NCBI GenBank assembly: GCA_025504975.1
Contig: JANUWI010000001.1
Span: forward strand, 4,278,001 to 4,342,000
Source: Plenodomus lindquistii
Lineage: Eukaryota > Ascomycota > Dothideomycetes > Pleosporales > Leptosphaeriaceae
DNA: 64,000 bases
Reading direction: 5' to 3'
Part shown: piece after piece, positions 47,700-58,328 of the stretch
Position numbering within the stretch: the stretch's first letter is position 1
Layout of the letters: each line of letters opens with the position of its first letter
Notes under the pieces: generated by a model
The model's database searches: none
What the model saw: only the letters and a program-made list of their open reading frames with translations
Told to the model about the DNA's origin: nothing
Translations under genes and position numbers: made by a program

Positions 47700-49563
47700 C
47701 TAAGGTGCATTTTCTGCATTCCCCTCCCTGTCATATCTCACCCACTTGACGGTATCCATACCATGGGTGGCGCGCATGTGGCAAGTGGATGGGAAGTTGC
47801 AATAGCCCTGGTCACGCTCCATTGCGCACTGGTGGCCCAAATCTGATCACAATGTCAGTGAGCGACGTTGTGGCTTTTCGGAGAATCGTCAAAGGAGACA
47901 AAGACCTACAGCAATCGATGTTCTCGCAGTATCTGTTCTTACAAGGAAGACTACGTGTCTTGTATCGTAGAGCATTTAGCTCAGCTGGGGAGAGTTTCGG
48001 CTCATGCTGGAACATGCAATTTTTGCCATTGTCACATTTGTTCCCCAGGTGCCAATGATTGCACATCTTCTTGCCACTTTTTTTCATGCGAGCCTCAAGG
48101 GACTGTGCGGCGGCAGGATCTTTGGGCGGCAGTGGCAAGTCTAGACGTTCTCCAGTTTTATTATAATAAGCATATTTCTTGTTTGTCTTCTTGGTAGGAG
48201 CGGGGGTGTGTGTGATGGGAATGCTGACATTCGGCTGAACACTGGTCTTTCCGACAGTTGCTACGACATGTTAGCGAAGGCCTTGAGGTAGCATGGGATG
48301 AAGCTTTGTGATATCTTGCTGCCAGTTATTGAAACCATCCTCACGTACCCCAAGAGTCACCGTTTGTTTCGCTCGACTCTGCTGTAGCAGTTGATGGCGT
48401 CACGCTCGGGGACGGGCTAACGACAGAATTACGGGGAGGCCGTGTGGGTGAGGCTTCGTGATTGGTCGTAGATCGTACGAGTGGTCGAACAGGGGCTTGC
48501 TTTGGGGATCTTGAAACGACAACAGTATTCACAGGCGCTTCAGGGAGAGGTTCGGACTTGAATACGTCATCGAAGCGAGTGCACTTGAAATTGGACAATT
48601 CCGCAAAGCCCCTGAACATTGTCGTCGTTTCCAGGAGCGTGATTCGACCAGCTTTAATTGCATCGTGTTTAAACTGTTCGAGATTTAACAGATAGCCTGC
48701 ATCGTGACATCCCCCGAAGATAATGTGGCGGCAGGTGGGGTTGTCGCTGAAAGTACGAAGCATTTCTGTTGTCGTGAGTTTGTGCCAGAGTCATGTTCAA
48801 GAGTCCCTACCTTTGATCTTATGATCGGCCCGCTCTTTACCGTGGCCGACGTCAATAATACTAAACAAGGGCTGGTTGACGCTGAAGCGTTGCGCAAAGA
48901 TACGAAGCTCTTGTGGAGTTTGAATGAGCCCAACCTGGGCAAGCTTGATTGCTAGCTTCTCAAGACTTAGATAGACCTGAACCATGATAGGCCAATGGCT
49001 AGAGTTGCTGTACAGGGACGCCATATGCTTTTGTATAGTATGGTATAGGCGTGATGCAGCCTCGGAACCCCCATCACCGTGGGCGGCTTGCAGGAGAGCG
49101 TCTTGGAACTATACGACTTAGTCAGGGCAGGCTTCGTACGGTAGCTATGGGGCTTCTCACGATCGCTCCATCACCGTCAATAAGTGCCAAAACGAAGGAG
49201 CTGTTCTCCTACATCAATGTGAGTGATATATAATAGCGGAGGACGGACAATTTACAAATTGGCGCTGATACTGGTTGAGGAAGTTTTCTTTCTGCGCGAG
49301 TGTCGTTTGATAAGACCTCCGAGTGGATTGCTCGGCGGCAAAATCATGTTTCAACATTTCGTGGTCACGCACGAGCTGCTGATGACGTTCGAGAATGTTC
49401 TGGCCATTGGGTCAGCCCGGGTCGATACTGTGCTTAACAGGCGTAGAAATCGACAGGGCCATGCTGACGGTGCACTTACGCGGATGAAGTCTTCCCTGGC
49501 CGCATCAGATGCCCGAAAGCTATCCAGCTGGTGGTTCAGGCTATCAAAGTCTAACATGTTCAT
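47700..49563 (-). CDS. Tandem CCCH zinc-finger protein, likely RNA-binding
   Basis: Seven exons, 49563-49480, 49399-49256, 49208-49161, 49108-48811, 48765-48349, 48260-47910 and 47842-47700, encode 494 aa. Start MNMLDFDSLNHQLDS. Order: N-terminal helical region (NILERHQQLVRDHEMLKHDF, EKLAIKLAQVG), then a globular part with FVLALIDGDGAIF, SIIDVGHGKERADHKI and CRHIIFGGCHDAGYLL. These match the middle domain of a fungal family whose C-terminus carries zinc fingers. A Ser/Pro/Thr linker leads to SWATVGKTS, a CCCH finger with C-x8-C-x5-C-x3-H spacing (CNHWHLGNKCDNGKNCMFQH), and a second Cys-rich cluster (PCKNRYCENIDC...YLGHQC ... CHMRATHG) assembled only after the last intron. All six introns (45-88 nt) have consensus sites. 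RNA binding is inferred; the biological role is unknown. Confidence 0.82.
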
Positions 49564-50384
49564 GTCATGAGCTATAGATGTTACCAAAAGAAGGTACAAT
49601 ATGTTGTTATGATAAAGGATGGCAAGGTTGAGTGTAGCGTAGAAGCTGAGGCAGCAACTAGTGTCAACGCTCGAGCGCCTAAAACACGTGTGGGGCCAGC
49701 TTGACCGAAAGAGCTGTCTTCAGCCAAGAGACAATTTGAGAGCAGCAAATCACAGGTGAGGCCAACGAATGGAATTTGGGATTGTAACAGTCTGGGTTAA
49801 GGATCTACCTCGACTCATATAGTGGGTGCTGGACAGAGTCTGAGCATGGCGCAGCGGTTTTCATGTGCTGTGGGCGGGGCGCTCAGGCGAGCGTATCGCG
49901 AACGGCTTACTGTCACACAGACAGCTCACTGAGGTCTCTCCCTGCATGATGACGGTGTAATCACGTTACCAGCTGCTCAAGGATGGTTATGGTCATGATC
50001 AGGTCATGAAGAGGTATGCGTCTTGAAAGTGAATCTGACTCTGCAAGTCTTGTGCGCCTCGCTGAAACATGGCTGAGTTGCATTATGGCTGCATCGACGC
50101 CGATCAAGAATAAACAAAAGCTAAGCCTGTTTCAGATATAACCGCGCATCGTGCGTGAAATCAAGCCTTAGCGCGTATGCTGAGGGTGTTCATGGTCTAC
50201 ACCAATTCCCTAGAGAGGAAAGAGAAGAAGCAAGCTCGGCCTTGTTCCGCGACCCACCCTACACATCATACACGACCCCACATATCCACTGGCTGGGCAC
50301 TTAAAGTCTGGTAGCTTTGCGATTGTTCGTTCAAGCACGAAGCCTGAAGCTCAATTTCAAGCTTGCATGTTCTCAAGTACAAAC
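49564..50384. other. divergent intergenic region
   Basis: 821 nt between the CCCH gene (-) and GST (+). No gene or repeat was recognised. Confidence 0.5.
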
Positions 50385-51258
50385 ATGTCTACCACCACCT
50401 CTGGAAGCACCACAGCCCATACCCAACCCCCGTACGAACTTCTTTACCACCCTGGCATCCCAGGCCGTGGCGAGTTCATTCGTCTAGTCTTCGAGGCCGC
50501 AGGTGTATCCTACAAAGATGTTGCTAATGAGTCCGAGGAGGGTGAGTTTCTAACCTTGGTGACGTAGGGCAAAAGCCGGCAATGCTAAGACGACTTCCTC
50601 CCCCACAGGTGCCGGGTCTGTGTACGCCCTCATAGATGCGGCCTCGACAGGCGACGACAACGGCAACCCGCCCCCCTTTGCCCCACCCGCTCTGCGTGTT
50701 CCTGGCGAAGGCAAGGACGGCAAAGCGCTCGTCATCTACCAAACACCAGCGATCCTTGCCTATCTAGGCGACAGGCTGAACCTCGCAGGCGCAGACGAGG
50801 CGGAGAAGGCGTGGATCATGGGCCATGCGTTGACCGCGCTGGATCTCAACAACGAAGCGCATGATACGCACCATCCCATCGCGGTATCGGATTATTATGA
50901 GGCGCAGAGAGAGGAGGCGTTGAAGAAGGCGAAAGCCTTTCGCGAATACCGGATTCCCAAGTTCTTGGGCTACTTTGAGCGTGTGCTCAAGGGAAACAAG
51001 AAACAGGGCGGGGGCAAGTATCTTGCTGGGGTCAAGTTGAGTTATGCAGACACGACTGTGTGGCACGTGTTGAGCGGACTGCAATTTGCATTCCCAAAAG
51101 AGATGGAGGCTCGGAAAAGTGCATACCCTACACTGTTTGAGTCGTTCTATCCGACGATTCAGGAGGAGAAGGGGCTCAAGGAATACTTGGCGAGCGACAG
51201 GAGGAAGCCATTCAGCATGGGCGTCTTCAGACACTACCCAGAACTAGACAGAGAGTAG
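50385..51258 (+). CDS. Glutathione S-transferase
   Basis: Two exons, 50385-50541 and 50609-51258, encode 268 aa. It has a thioredoxin-fold N-terminal domain (YELLYHPGIPGRGEFIRLVF, then EAAGVSYKDV; after the intron ALVIYQTPAILAYLGDRL with the cis-Pro TPxI motif that binds glutathione). An all-helical C-terminal domain follows (KFLGYFERVLKGNKKQGGGK, YLAGVKLSYADTTVWHVL). It looks like a sigma/alpha-like fungal cytosolic GST that conjugates glutathione to electrophiles. An insertion rich in Gly/Pro (TGDDNGNPPPFAPPALR) precedes the cis-Pro strand. The first ATG at 50367 (18 nt upstream) has a poorer context than the one chosen. It is convergent with RPS7. Confidence 0.88.
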
Positions 51259-51476
51259 ACGGCATGTTTGGTGGACATGGCCATGGGCATCACTCGATCC
51301 GGGCAACAGGACGTCACAATGAAGAAATGTCAATTGCAGTGGTATCTTGGGGTGCTCAGCGTGAGCTCATGTCATCTCATTCCTTTTTGATGCCGGTACA
51401 TGATGCATATCCGAAGCCAAACTCCTGAAACCATGTATGTGTGCGGTAACTCAAAACAGCCGCCCCAAACGGCCAT

Positions 51477-52295
51477 CTAGTACTCAGCAGCGCTCTGGGG
51501 GAACTCGAAGTTGACGCCCTTGCCGGTGAGGCGCTTGTAGACCTCGGAGTAAGTGTCGAGCCTGTAGTCGACGCCACCGCGCTCCTTCTCGTCGAGAACG
51601 ACCTTGAGGATCTTGCTGCCGTCCTCGCGGGTGCGGAGACGCTTGCCGACAATCTCGACGGGGTAGACAAGGTCGGAGAGGATGGCGTCGTGGACAGCAG
51701 TGAGGGTGCGCGACTGGGGACGCTTCTGGGTCTGAGAGCTGCGCGAGCGGTTGGAGCGCTTGGGGCGGGGCAGAATGCGGCGAGAAGCAACGATCAGGAC
51801 GTGGCGGTCGGAGAATTTCTTCTCGAGCTCACGGGTGAGGCTAGAGGGGGATTAGACACGGGAATGGGATTGCATATGCGCGGGGTGGTGCGTACCGTTG
51901 CTGGGCCTTGTGCCAGCCCTGGAGAAGGGGCACGGGGACAAAGATGACAATTGCCTTGCGGCCGTGGCCAACCTCGATCTAAGAATCCTGGTGTCAGCAT
52001 GCTGTAGCTGCCCAGTGCCCATCGCCTCTTCAGTTCGAGTGTGTGCGTGTGTGGTGGTGATAGTGGTGGTGGCTTCATACCTCGCGGGCAGAGACAAACT
52101 GCAGAGGGCGCAGGGAGCTCTTCAGATCCGGGACATTGTTCTCGAGGTCCGTCAACGCCTGCCAGCACGTTAGCAGCCAGTCGCAGTCGCAGTCACAGGC
52201 ACGGGGGGACTTGCATTGGCGATGCTGGTCTCAATCTCCGAGGGGTTCTGCCTCGAAGGGCTGTTGGGCGCAATCTTCTTCAGCGAGTCGGACAT
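51477..52295 (-). CDS. RPS7: 40S ribosomal protein S7 (eS7)
   Basis: Four exons, 52295-52215, 52158-52081, 51978-51896 and 51840-51477, encode 201 aa, normal for eS7, a small-subunit protein needed for 18S rRNA processing. Family runs: [20 protein letters not shown] near the start, [80 protein letters not shown] and [18 protein letters not shown]. Intron 1 (52214-52159) is GC-AG: gcaagt donor, gctaac branch site, gcag acceptor. No GT donor preserves the frame. The other introns (102 and 55 nt) are GT-AG. The leader has a GGC/GTC-rich run just before the ATG. Confidence 0.96.
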
Positions 52296-52844
52296 GTTGG
52301 CGGCGGCGGCGGCTGTCGTCGTGGTGGTCGAGGTCGGGGAGGAAAGTCGAATGGCGGCCAGCTTGTAGTCTGCATGTGGGCAACAATATTGCTCGCCTAG
52401 TGTGTGTGGTGGGCCGTGCGCGCGCATTAGTCCCAATCAGGCAAGGCGTCACCCGACTCCAACCCTCCAATCCTCCAACCCTCCAGCAACCCTCTCGAGT
52501 CGCGTCTCTGTACTATACTCTACTCGTCAACGCCAACAGCCCCCATCTTGCTGTCCTTGAACACATTGTCAGGGGTACTTGCAGTCAAGTCTTGGTTTCA
52601 TCAACGTGTTGCGGCAGGCCATCTACTCTAGACTACTCTACATCATCTGCAGTGGACACACTCGACGGCACGTGACCGCTTTCCCCAAGGTAGGTTCCAA
52701 GGTTGCGTCACGTCACCACTAATAGTCATCCTCAGTGCCTCGCCCAAGGCTCCCTGCCAGCTGCATCTCCCATTCATTGATGGCGCTTCTAGCATACGGC
52801 GCAATCGGCTATACCAAGCCCTCCAAGTCTTGGTCTCGCCAACG
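52296..52844. other. intergenic: RPS7 promoter
   Basis: 549 nt between RPS7 and the 3' end of the glycerate kinase gene, both minus. The RPS7 leader side is simple-sequence (ggc and gtc units); a short cctccaa-type repeat lies near 52460-52490. No gene. Confidence 0.5.
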
Positions 52845-54328
52845 CTACACATTTCTCCTCCCAAGAGCCAGCCCGACCATGATCATTCTCAAGACTTTCT
52901 CGGCACCATCTTTGACAAGGTTTTCCGTCTGCACAATTGCTTCTTCTAGCGTCAGCGGCCCTTTAAGAATACTCGTGTAAGCCTTGATGCCTGCTCCATA
53001 GCAGCCGTCTGCTCCCTCTCCGATTGTTCCGGCCAGAGCAACCACCTGGGCTCCGTTCCGCTTCGCTCGGCGAGCAACCTCTGTCGTCATTTTGCCTGGG
53101 CTATCGTCAGTGAGGCTGAAACATGGCCCATCAGAGAGTACATACCGTTTGGCGACTGGAAATCGAGACTACCTTCTGCAGTAATGACAAAGTCCCACCG
53201 GTCTTCAAAGACGCGGTCAAATTCAAAGTACTCGTTAATGGCTTCGCCCCTTGCGCGTAGCTTGCCGCCTAGCATCATCAAACCCGTCCCTAGACCTCCG
53301 CTGGCACCGCTGCCTGGCGCGCACGAGATGTCATGACCCAGGGTTGATTGAGCTACCTTTGCCAGACGTTCGAGTGCGGTTGCGAGCATATCTACTTGCA
53401 GCGGAGTAGCGCCCTTCTGGGGACCGTATACTCTCGCTACGCCCTTGGGGCCGCAGAGAACGTTCTTAATGTTGCAAATTGCTTCAATGGAGACTTTGGC
53501 GTCTACAATGCTTGTCAGTACGCACGGCAGACCATGGTCCAACATGTACTTACCGGCATCTTTGCGGAGTCGGGCGTGAACACCACACCAGCATATGCGT
53601 TCCAGACGTGTCAATGACTGGCCGCCACCTGCTCTGGGCAGCTCTTCGCCATCTGCATCAAGAAGACGAACGCCAAGCGCCTGAAGCATACCGGCACCTC
53701 CGTCAGAGGTCCCTGAATCTCCACATCCTATGAGAATCTTGGTGCTGCCAGCATCAAGAGCTTTGCGTATCAGCTCTCCGACACCGTAGGTTGTTGTGAC
53801 GGTCGGGTCGCGTGAGTCCTTCGGGACAAGGCGGAGGCCTGCAGCGGCAGCCATGTCAAGCACAGCAGTCTTCTGGTCTGCACCAACGAAGCCGAGGTGT
53901 GAAGCAACCGGTTGTCCAATAGGGCCGGTGACTGTCATCTCTGTAATGGTTCCCCCATGAGCTGCGACCAGGGCGCGCGCAAATCCTTCTCCGCCATCGT
54001 GCAGTGGAAGCTTGCGCAGGATGACAGAATTGCGGTCTAATACTTTGCGAACACCTGTCTCGATAGCGTCCGCTACTTGCTCTGGACCCAGACTCTCTTT
54101 GAAACCTGAAGGCGCGACCAGGATTCGGAGCGGGTGTCCTCCCAGGATCTCGGAAGTTGGCGTCGGGAGCATGGAAGCTGCTGACAGTAAGACTTCATCT
54201 ACCTGTTCCTGTGGAAGATTAAAAGTCTTCAGTGTGCGAAGCCTGGGCATTTTCGGTCGAATGCGCCCAGCTGGAGCAGTATAGGCATCAAGGCCTGGCA
54301 TCGTCGAGTTTGACATCATGTCGAGCAT
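52845..54328 (-). CDS. D-glycerate kinase (type 1, GarK-like)
   Basis: Three exons, 54328-53554, 53502-53146 and 53095-52845, encode 460 aa. The family phosphorylates D-glycerate to 2-phosphoglycerate with ATP. Core motifs: RILVAPSGFKESLGPEQVAD; PLHDGGEGFARALV; VTTTYGVGELI; GCGDSGTSDGGAGMLQALG; KNVLCGPKGVARVYGPQKGA; and C-terminal TAEGSLDFQSPNGKMTTEVA, assembled across the last intron. The C-terminal Rossmann part ends with ALAGTIGEGADGCYGAGIKA. Intron 1 (53553-53503) is 51 nt with donor gtaagt, branch actgac and acceptor tag. It has no stop in frame and could be mistaken for coding sequence; removing it restores family alignment. About 65 N-terminal residues precede the usual kinase start. 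An MFS transporter is divergent. Confidence 0.9.
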
Positions 54329-55444
54329 ACTTCAGTATTGCGAAGTGTAGTGAGGTGATTGGCTTGTTTGGGGAGTCGAGCTGTAGCCGATAAATTCGAA
54401 GCGAAGGTAAGCACACTGATAGTTGTGTATGAGATGAGAGAAGCAGATGATGTGTGATATTGCTCCAGAGATGAGGATAGACCATACTTATATCTCAACA
54501 TGTCATAACGGCTCCATGAAGCTGCCATCAAACAAGATACACCCTCGGCGTAACCCAAGCACATGGCTCTGCCTGAGAATGTTCCGCCAGGCACTGCCTC
54601 GTCAAGATTAGTTCAAATCCTAACCCGAGAAAGGCATCAAATCTCGTGGTTCATCACAGTGTGCATCGACAAGCCAATGCTGTAAGGGCCTTGGATAAGG
54701 GTCTTGGATTTACACGTGTCGGCAGCACCGCCGGAGGTTACGATACAACACAGCCATGGTCGAGAGATGTTTAGTCTGGCTCGCAAGCCCATGCAGCTAT
54801 GCCCTAGAGCCCTAGAGCCATTAAAAGTCGGTCTTTGTACAGTCCAAGTCTCTTGAGGGTCTCATTTCCGCCCTGTCGGAGCCAATCACGTATGATCACC
54901 AAGAATCTTAGCGAATTTCCAAGTCCAGTGGGGTCCTCAGATGACTTGGCGGACCACCAGGCACAGCCAGCTTGGTGACGTCTCGTAGAAGGCTGGCTCC
55001 GCAGCTCGACCTCTACTCACTAATCGCGTGGTAATGTTATAGCGTATTTCATTGGCTGCAGAGCATCAGAATGCCTGACTTGTCATGACCTCACGCGACA
55101 GGTTTCTATTCTGGTTGCTAGTGTATCTACGCGAAGTCTTGAGTTTTGAAACTAACGGCTCTAGTATATTTCCTCAGTGCAAGCCACCATGGCGGTATGG
55201 CCTAGACACTTGGTGCAAGTTTTTGCGATGTTGCTAAGTCCCAAGGACTCAGTTCATGGTCGACCCCAGCCTCACGCGAGCCATGTTAGCCTCCGACACT
55301 GCCTCAGTATTCCAGGAATAGCAAACAACACGACTGACTTACACCTAATCAGCTTTGAATTATATCAGGAGACATTTTAAATTAATAGCAACAAGTTCCT
55401 GACATTAAGTCGCAAAATTACAGTGTGTCAAGATCTACCATCCA
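54329..55444. other. divergent spacer: glycerate kinase and MFS transporter
   Basis: 1.1 kb shared upstream region. No gene was recognised; a tRNA-like B-box near 54610 is not supported by an acceptor stem. Confidence 0.5.
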
Positions 55445-57229
55445 ATGAAGAGTCTGAAGTTTGTCCTATTCCGGCGAAGCCCAGTCGATGAAGAGAACCC
55501 ACGTGAATCAGTTTCGCTTCCACGATTCTCATTTGAGGGTGTTGAGCAACGTCTTTTGCCAGATCATTGCAATGCAGACTCCCATTACAATGCAGGGCAG
55601 CAAATTGCTGTCGAGGCTTCGAAAAGGGAGCAGGACATAATAGTATGTCTTTCCAAGATCTGGCCCTACTCTTTCTGACAGTCTTTGCAGGTGACATGGG
55701 ATGGACCGCTCGATCCAGCGAACCCTCTCAACTGGTCGCAAAAGCGCAAATGGGTTGTGACGATGCTTGTCTCCCTGTTCACGTTCATCTCGCCATTCTC
55801 CTCGACAATGGTCACTCCTGCTCTTCCGGACATATCGGATGACTTTGACATTCCGGAAGGTTTCATGCAGCAGCTAGTCATGACGATCTTCCTGCTCGGC
55901 TACGCTCAAGGTCCCTTCGTCCTCGCACCGTTGAGCGAGATCTTCGGACGCGTTACGGTGCTGCAGTATGCGAATCTCGTCTATCTGCTGTTCAACACTT
56001 GTTGCGGGTTCGCAAAGACAAAGGAGCAAATGCTCGCTTTCCGCTTTTTGAGCGGGTTGGGAGGAGCAGCACCGCAAGCCGTACGTCTTCACACCTACGC
56101 CCTCATACCTTCCACTTCCGAAGGTTTCCCTCGTATAGTCGGAGATGCTAATAGTTGACAGCTTTGCAACGGTGTTCTCGCGGATACATGGCGCAAAGAA
56201 GAAAGAGGCAAAGGTCAGGCCATTTACGGCATGCTGACCTGGATCGCACCTTGCGTAGCTCCTATTTGTGGTGCATACATCTCACAGGCTGTCAGCTGGC
56301 GCTGGATCTTCTTCTCGACATCCATCTTCACTGTGCTCGTGCAAGTCACTGCTCTCTTCTTTCTCTCCGAAACGTTCGCCCCGGCCATACTCGCGCGCAA
56401 GGCGAAGATCGTTCGCAAAGCTATGAAAGGCATCCGACCGGATATTGTGGTACGAACTGAATATGACACGGGCGACCGTTTCAGCAAGATCATACGGAAG
56501 CGACTTGTTCTGCCGTTCATCATGATGTTCACCCATCCTGCGACCCAGGCTCCTTCGATTTATCGCGCATACTTATACGGCGTCATGTATCTGATGCTCT
56601 CGACATTTCCACTCGTATTTGAGGAAGTCTACGACATGTCTGTAGGCACCGCATCGTTGAACTACCTGTCACTGTGTCTAGGCTTCATGATCGGACTGCA
56701 GATATCGCATCCGCTCATGGACGGCGTAAGGCTCCCTATACTTCTAGAGGTGTGCCATGTACTGACGAAGCCACAGCTCTATGCCCGCCTGAAGCTCAAG
56801 TACAACGTTGAAGAAGGTCTTCCCGAGTTCCGCGTCCCACCAATGCTCATCGCAGGTATCCTCTGCCCTATCGGGTTGTTCATCTACGGGTGGACAGCCC
56901 ACTACGAAGCACATTGGATCGCACCAAACATTGGCTGTGTGATCATAGCTATCGGCTTAATCATTGGATTTCAGTGTAGTCAAGCGTATACAACTGATGC
57001 ATATGAGGCGAAGTACGCTGCATCGGCGGCATCGGTGGGTGCGTTCATGCGCACGATGATGGGATTCTCGTTTCCGTTATTTGCGCCGCAAATGTATGAA
57101 ACACTAGGACTGGGTTGGGGGAACAGTTTGTTGGCGTTCTTGACGCTGTTCTTAGCGCTAGTAAGTCCGGTCTTACTATGGTTCTATGGGCCGAAGTTGA
57201 GGGCTATGAGTACAAGGGGTTTAGTGTAA
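55445..57229 (+). CDS. MFS transporter, DHA1-type (multidrug-like)
   Basis: Four exons, 55445-55642, 55691-56080, 56162-56725 and 56777-57229, encode 534 aa with about 12 helices. The fungal DHA1 signature VTWDGPLDPANPLNWSQKRK precedes helix 1. It continues with PALPDISDDFDIPEGF, the loop motif APLSEIFGRVTVLQ, then RFLSGLGGAAPQA joined to LCNGVLADTW across intron 2, and AVSWRWIFFSTSIF. The last intron (56726-56776) is 51 nt, ends ctgac...ccacag and has no stop in frame; removing it gives HPLMDGLYARLKLKYNVEEG, as expected for the helix 7-8 loop. The cytoplasmic N-terminus is about 75 residues. It probably exports drugs or small organic molecules; substrate unknown. Confidence 0.9.
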
Positions 57230-58328
57230 CCATGTTTGGGCTTCAAATCAATGTTCAGCTTCATGTTCAGTTTTCAAAGTCCTTTTCGAATGGCCAAACA
57301 CTCTAGTGTTCTTCCCATCGAATGTCCCAACTCCGCATGTTTCACTGCAAGTATCCCGGGGGTGTTCGATCCAAGAATGCGGGGTTTATTCCGTAATGCT
57401 TTTGCAACGAAAAGAATCCACTCTGTGGAGGTCTCGCGCCCTAGTTCTTGCCGACTTTCGATGCCGCGGCTGCTCACGTGGCCTAAAGTTGGCACCACTA
57501 CGACTGCTACAGAGCGCGCCTGGATGATTCATAGCAGGTGCCGGTAGGTATCGGAGGCCTCACCACAACACTAGCACTTCATATAACACAACACTAGAAG
57601 TCAGTATCAACGTACAACCGTCCGCTGTCTCAATTGTGCGGAATCATGGGCTTTTCGAAGCCTTGTTTCAAGACGCAGGAGCCACCCTTCTATAATCGGT
57701 AAGGGGACTCCTTTCTCAACGAGAAACGAGCAATATACGCCGGATATTGCCGTTTCTTAGATCCGATTCCCGCGGCGAGTCCAAACGATGTTTGTTGAGC
57801 GCTGTTGAGAAAAGGCTGAGAGAGGATGCGATCCTAGACCATATATAGCAAAACGACAGAAGAATTCCTGCGTAGCTCTCGTAGCGAATGGATGTTGCTC
57901 CATCAGAAGTCGCGATTGTGACCGGAGATTTACTCATCGCGGCCGGTGGTTTCAACTCGACAGCAAGGCAGCTTATCTGACCTAATGAGGGACCCACCCG
58001 CCTTTCAGAGCGCATGCTATGATGCGAATGCATACATGAAGCACGATCCAAATCCCACCGGTGCAAACATAGTATGAGTAGGTCATGCAGATTAGAAATT
58101 CATCGCGTATCACCTCTTACAAAGTAATATATCTAGCAAATCCATGTGGCAACCCTCAAGTGCGTGGGGGCACTTGAAAATGATCAGATGCGTACGTTAC
58201 AAGATTGATCCAACAGCTAAACTACATCTCAAGCATGCCCTCAGCAGGTAGAAGTATCGTCTCAAGGTCCTGTCAACGTCGCAAACAACACGAATCCTGT
58301 CACGGTTGGCCTTACAAACAAAGGTACC
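57230..58328. other. convergent intergenic
   Basis: 1.1 kb between the 3' ends of the MFS transporter and the hendecad-repeat gene. No gene or repeat was recognised. Confidence 0.5.

Noticed and set aside
54600..54630. tRNA-like agttcaaatcctaac
   Set aside because: No matching 7-bp acceptor stem at the expected distance.
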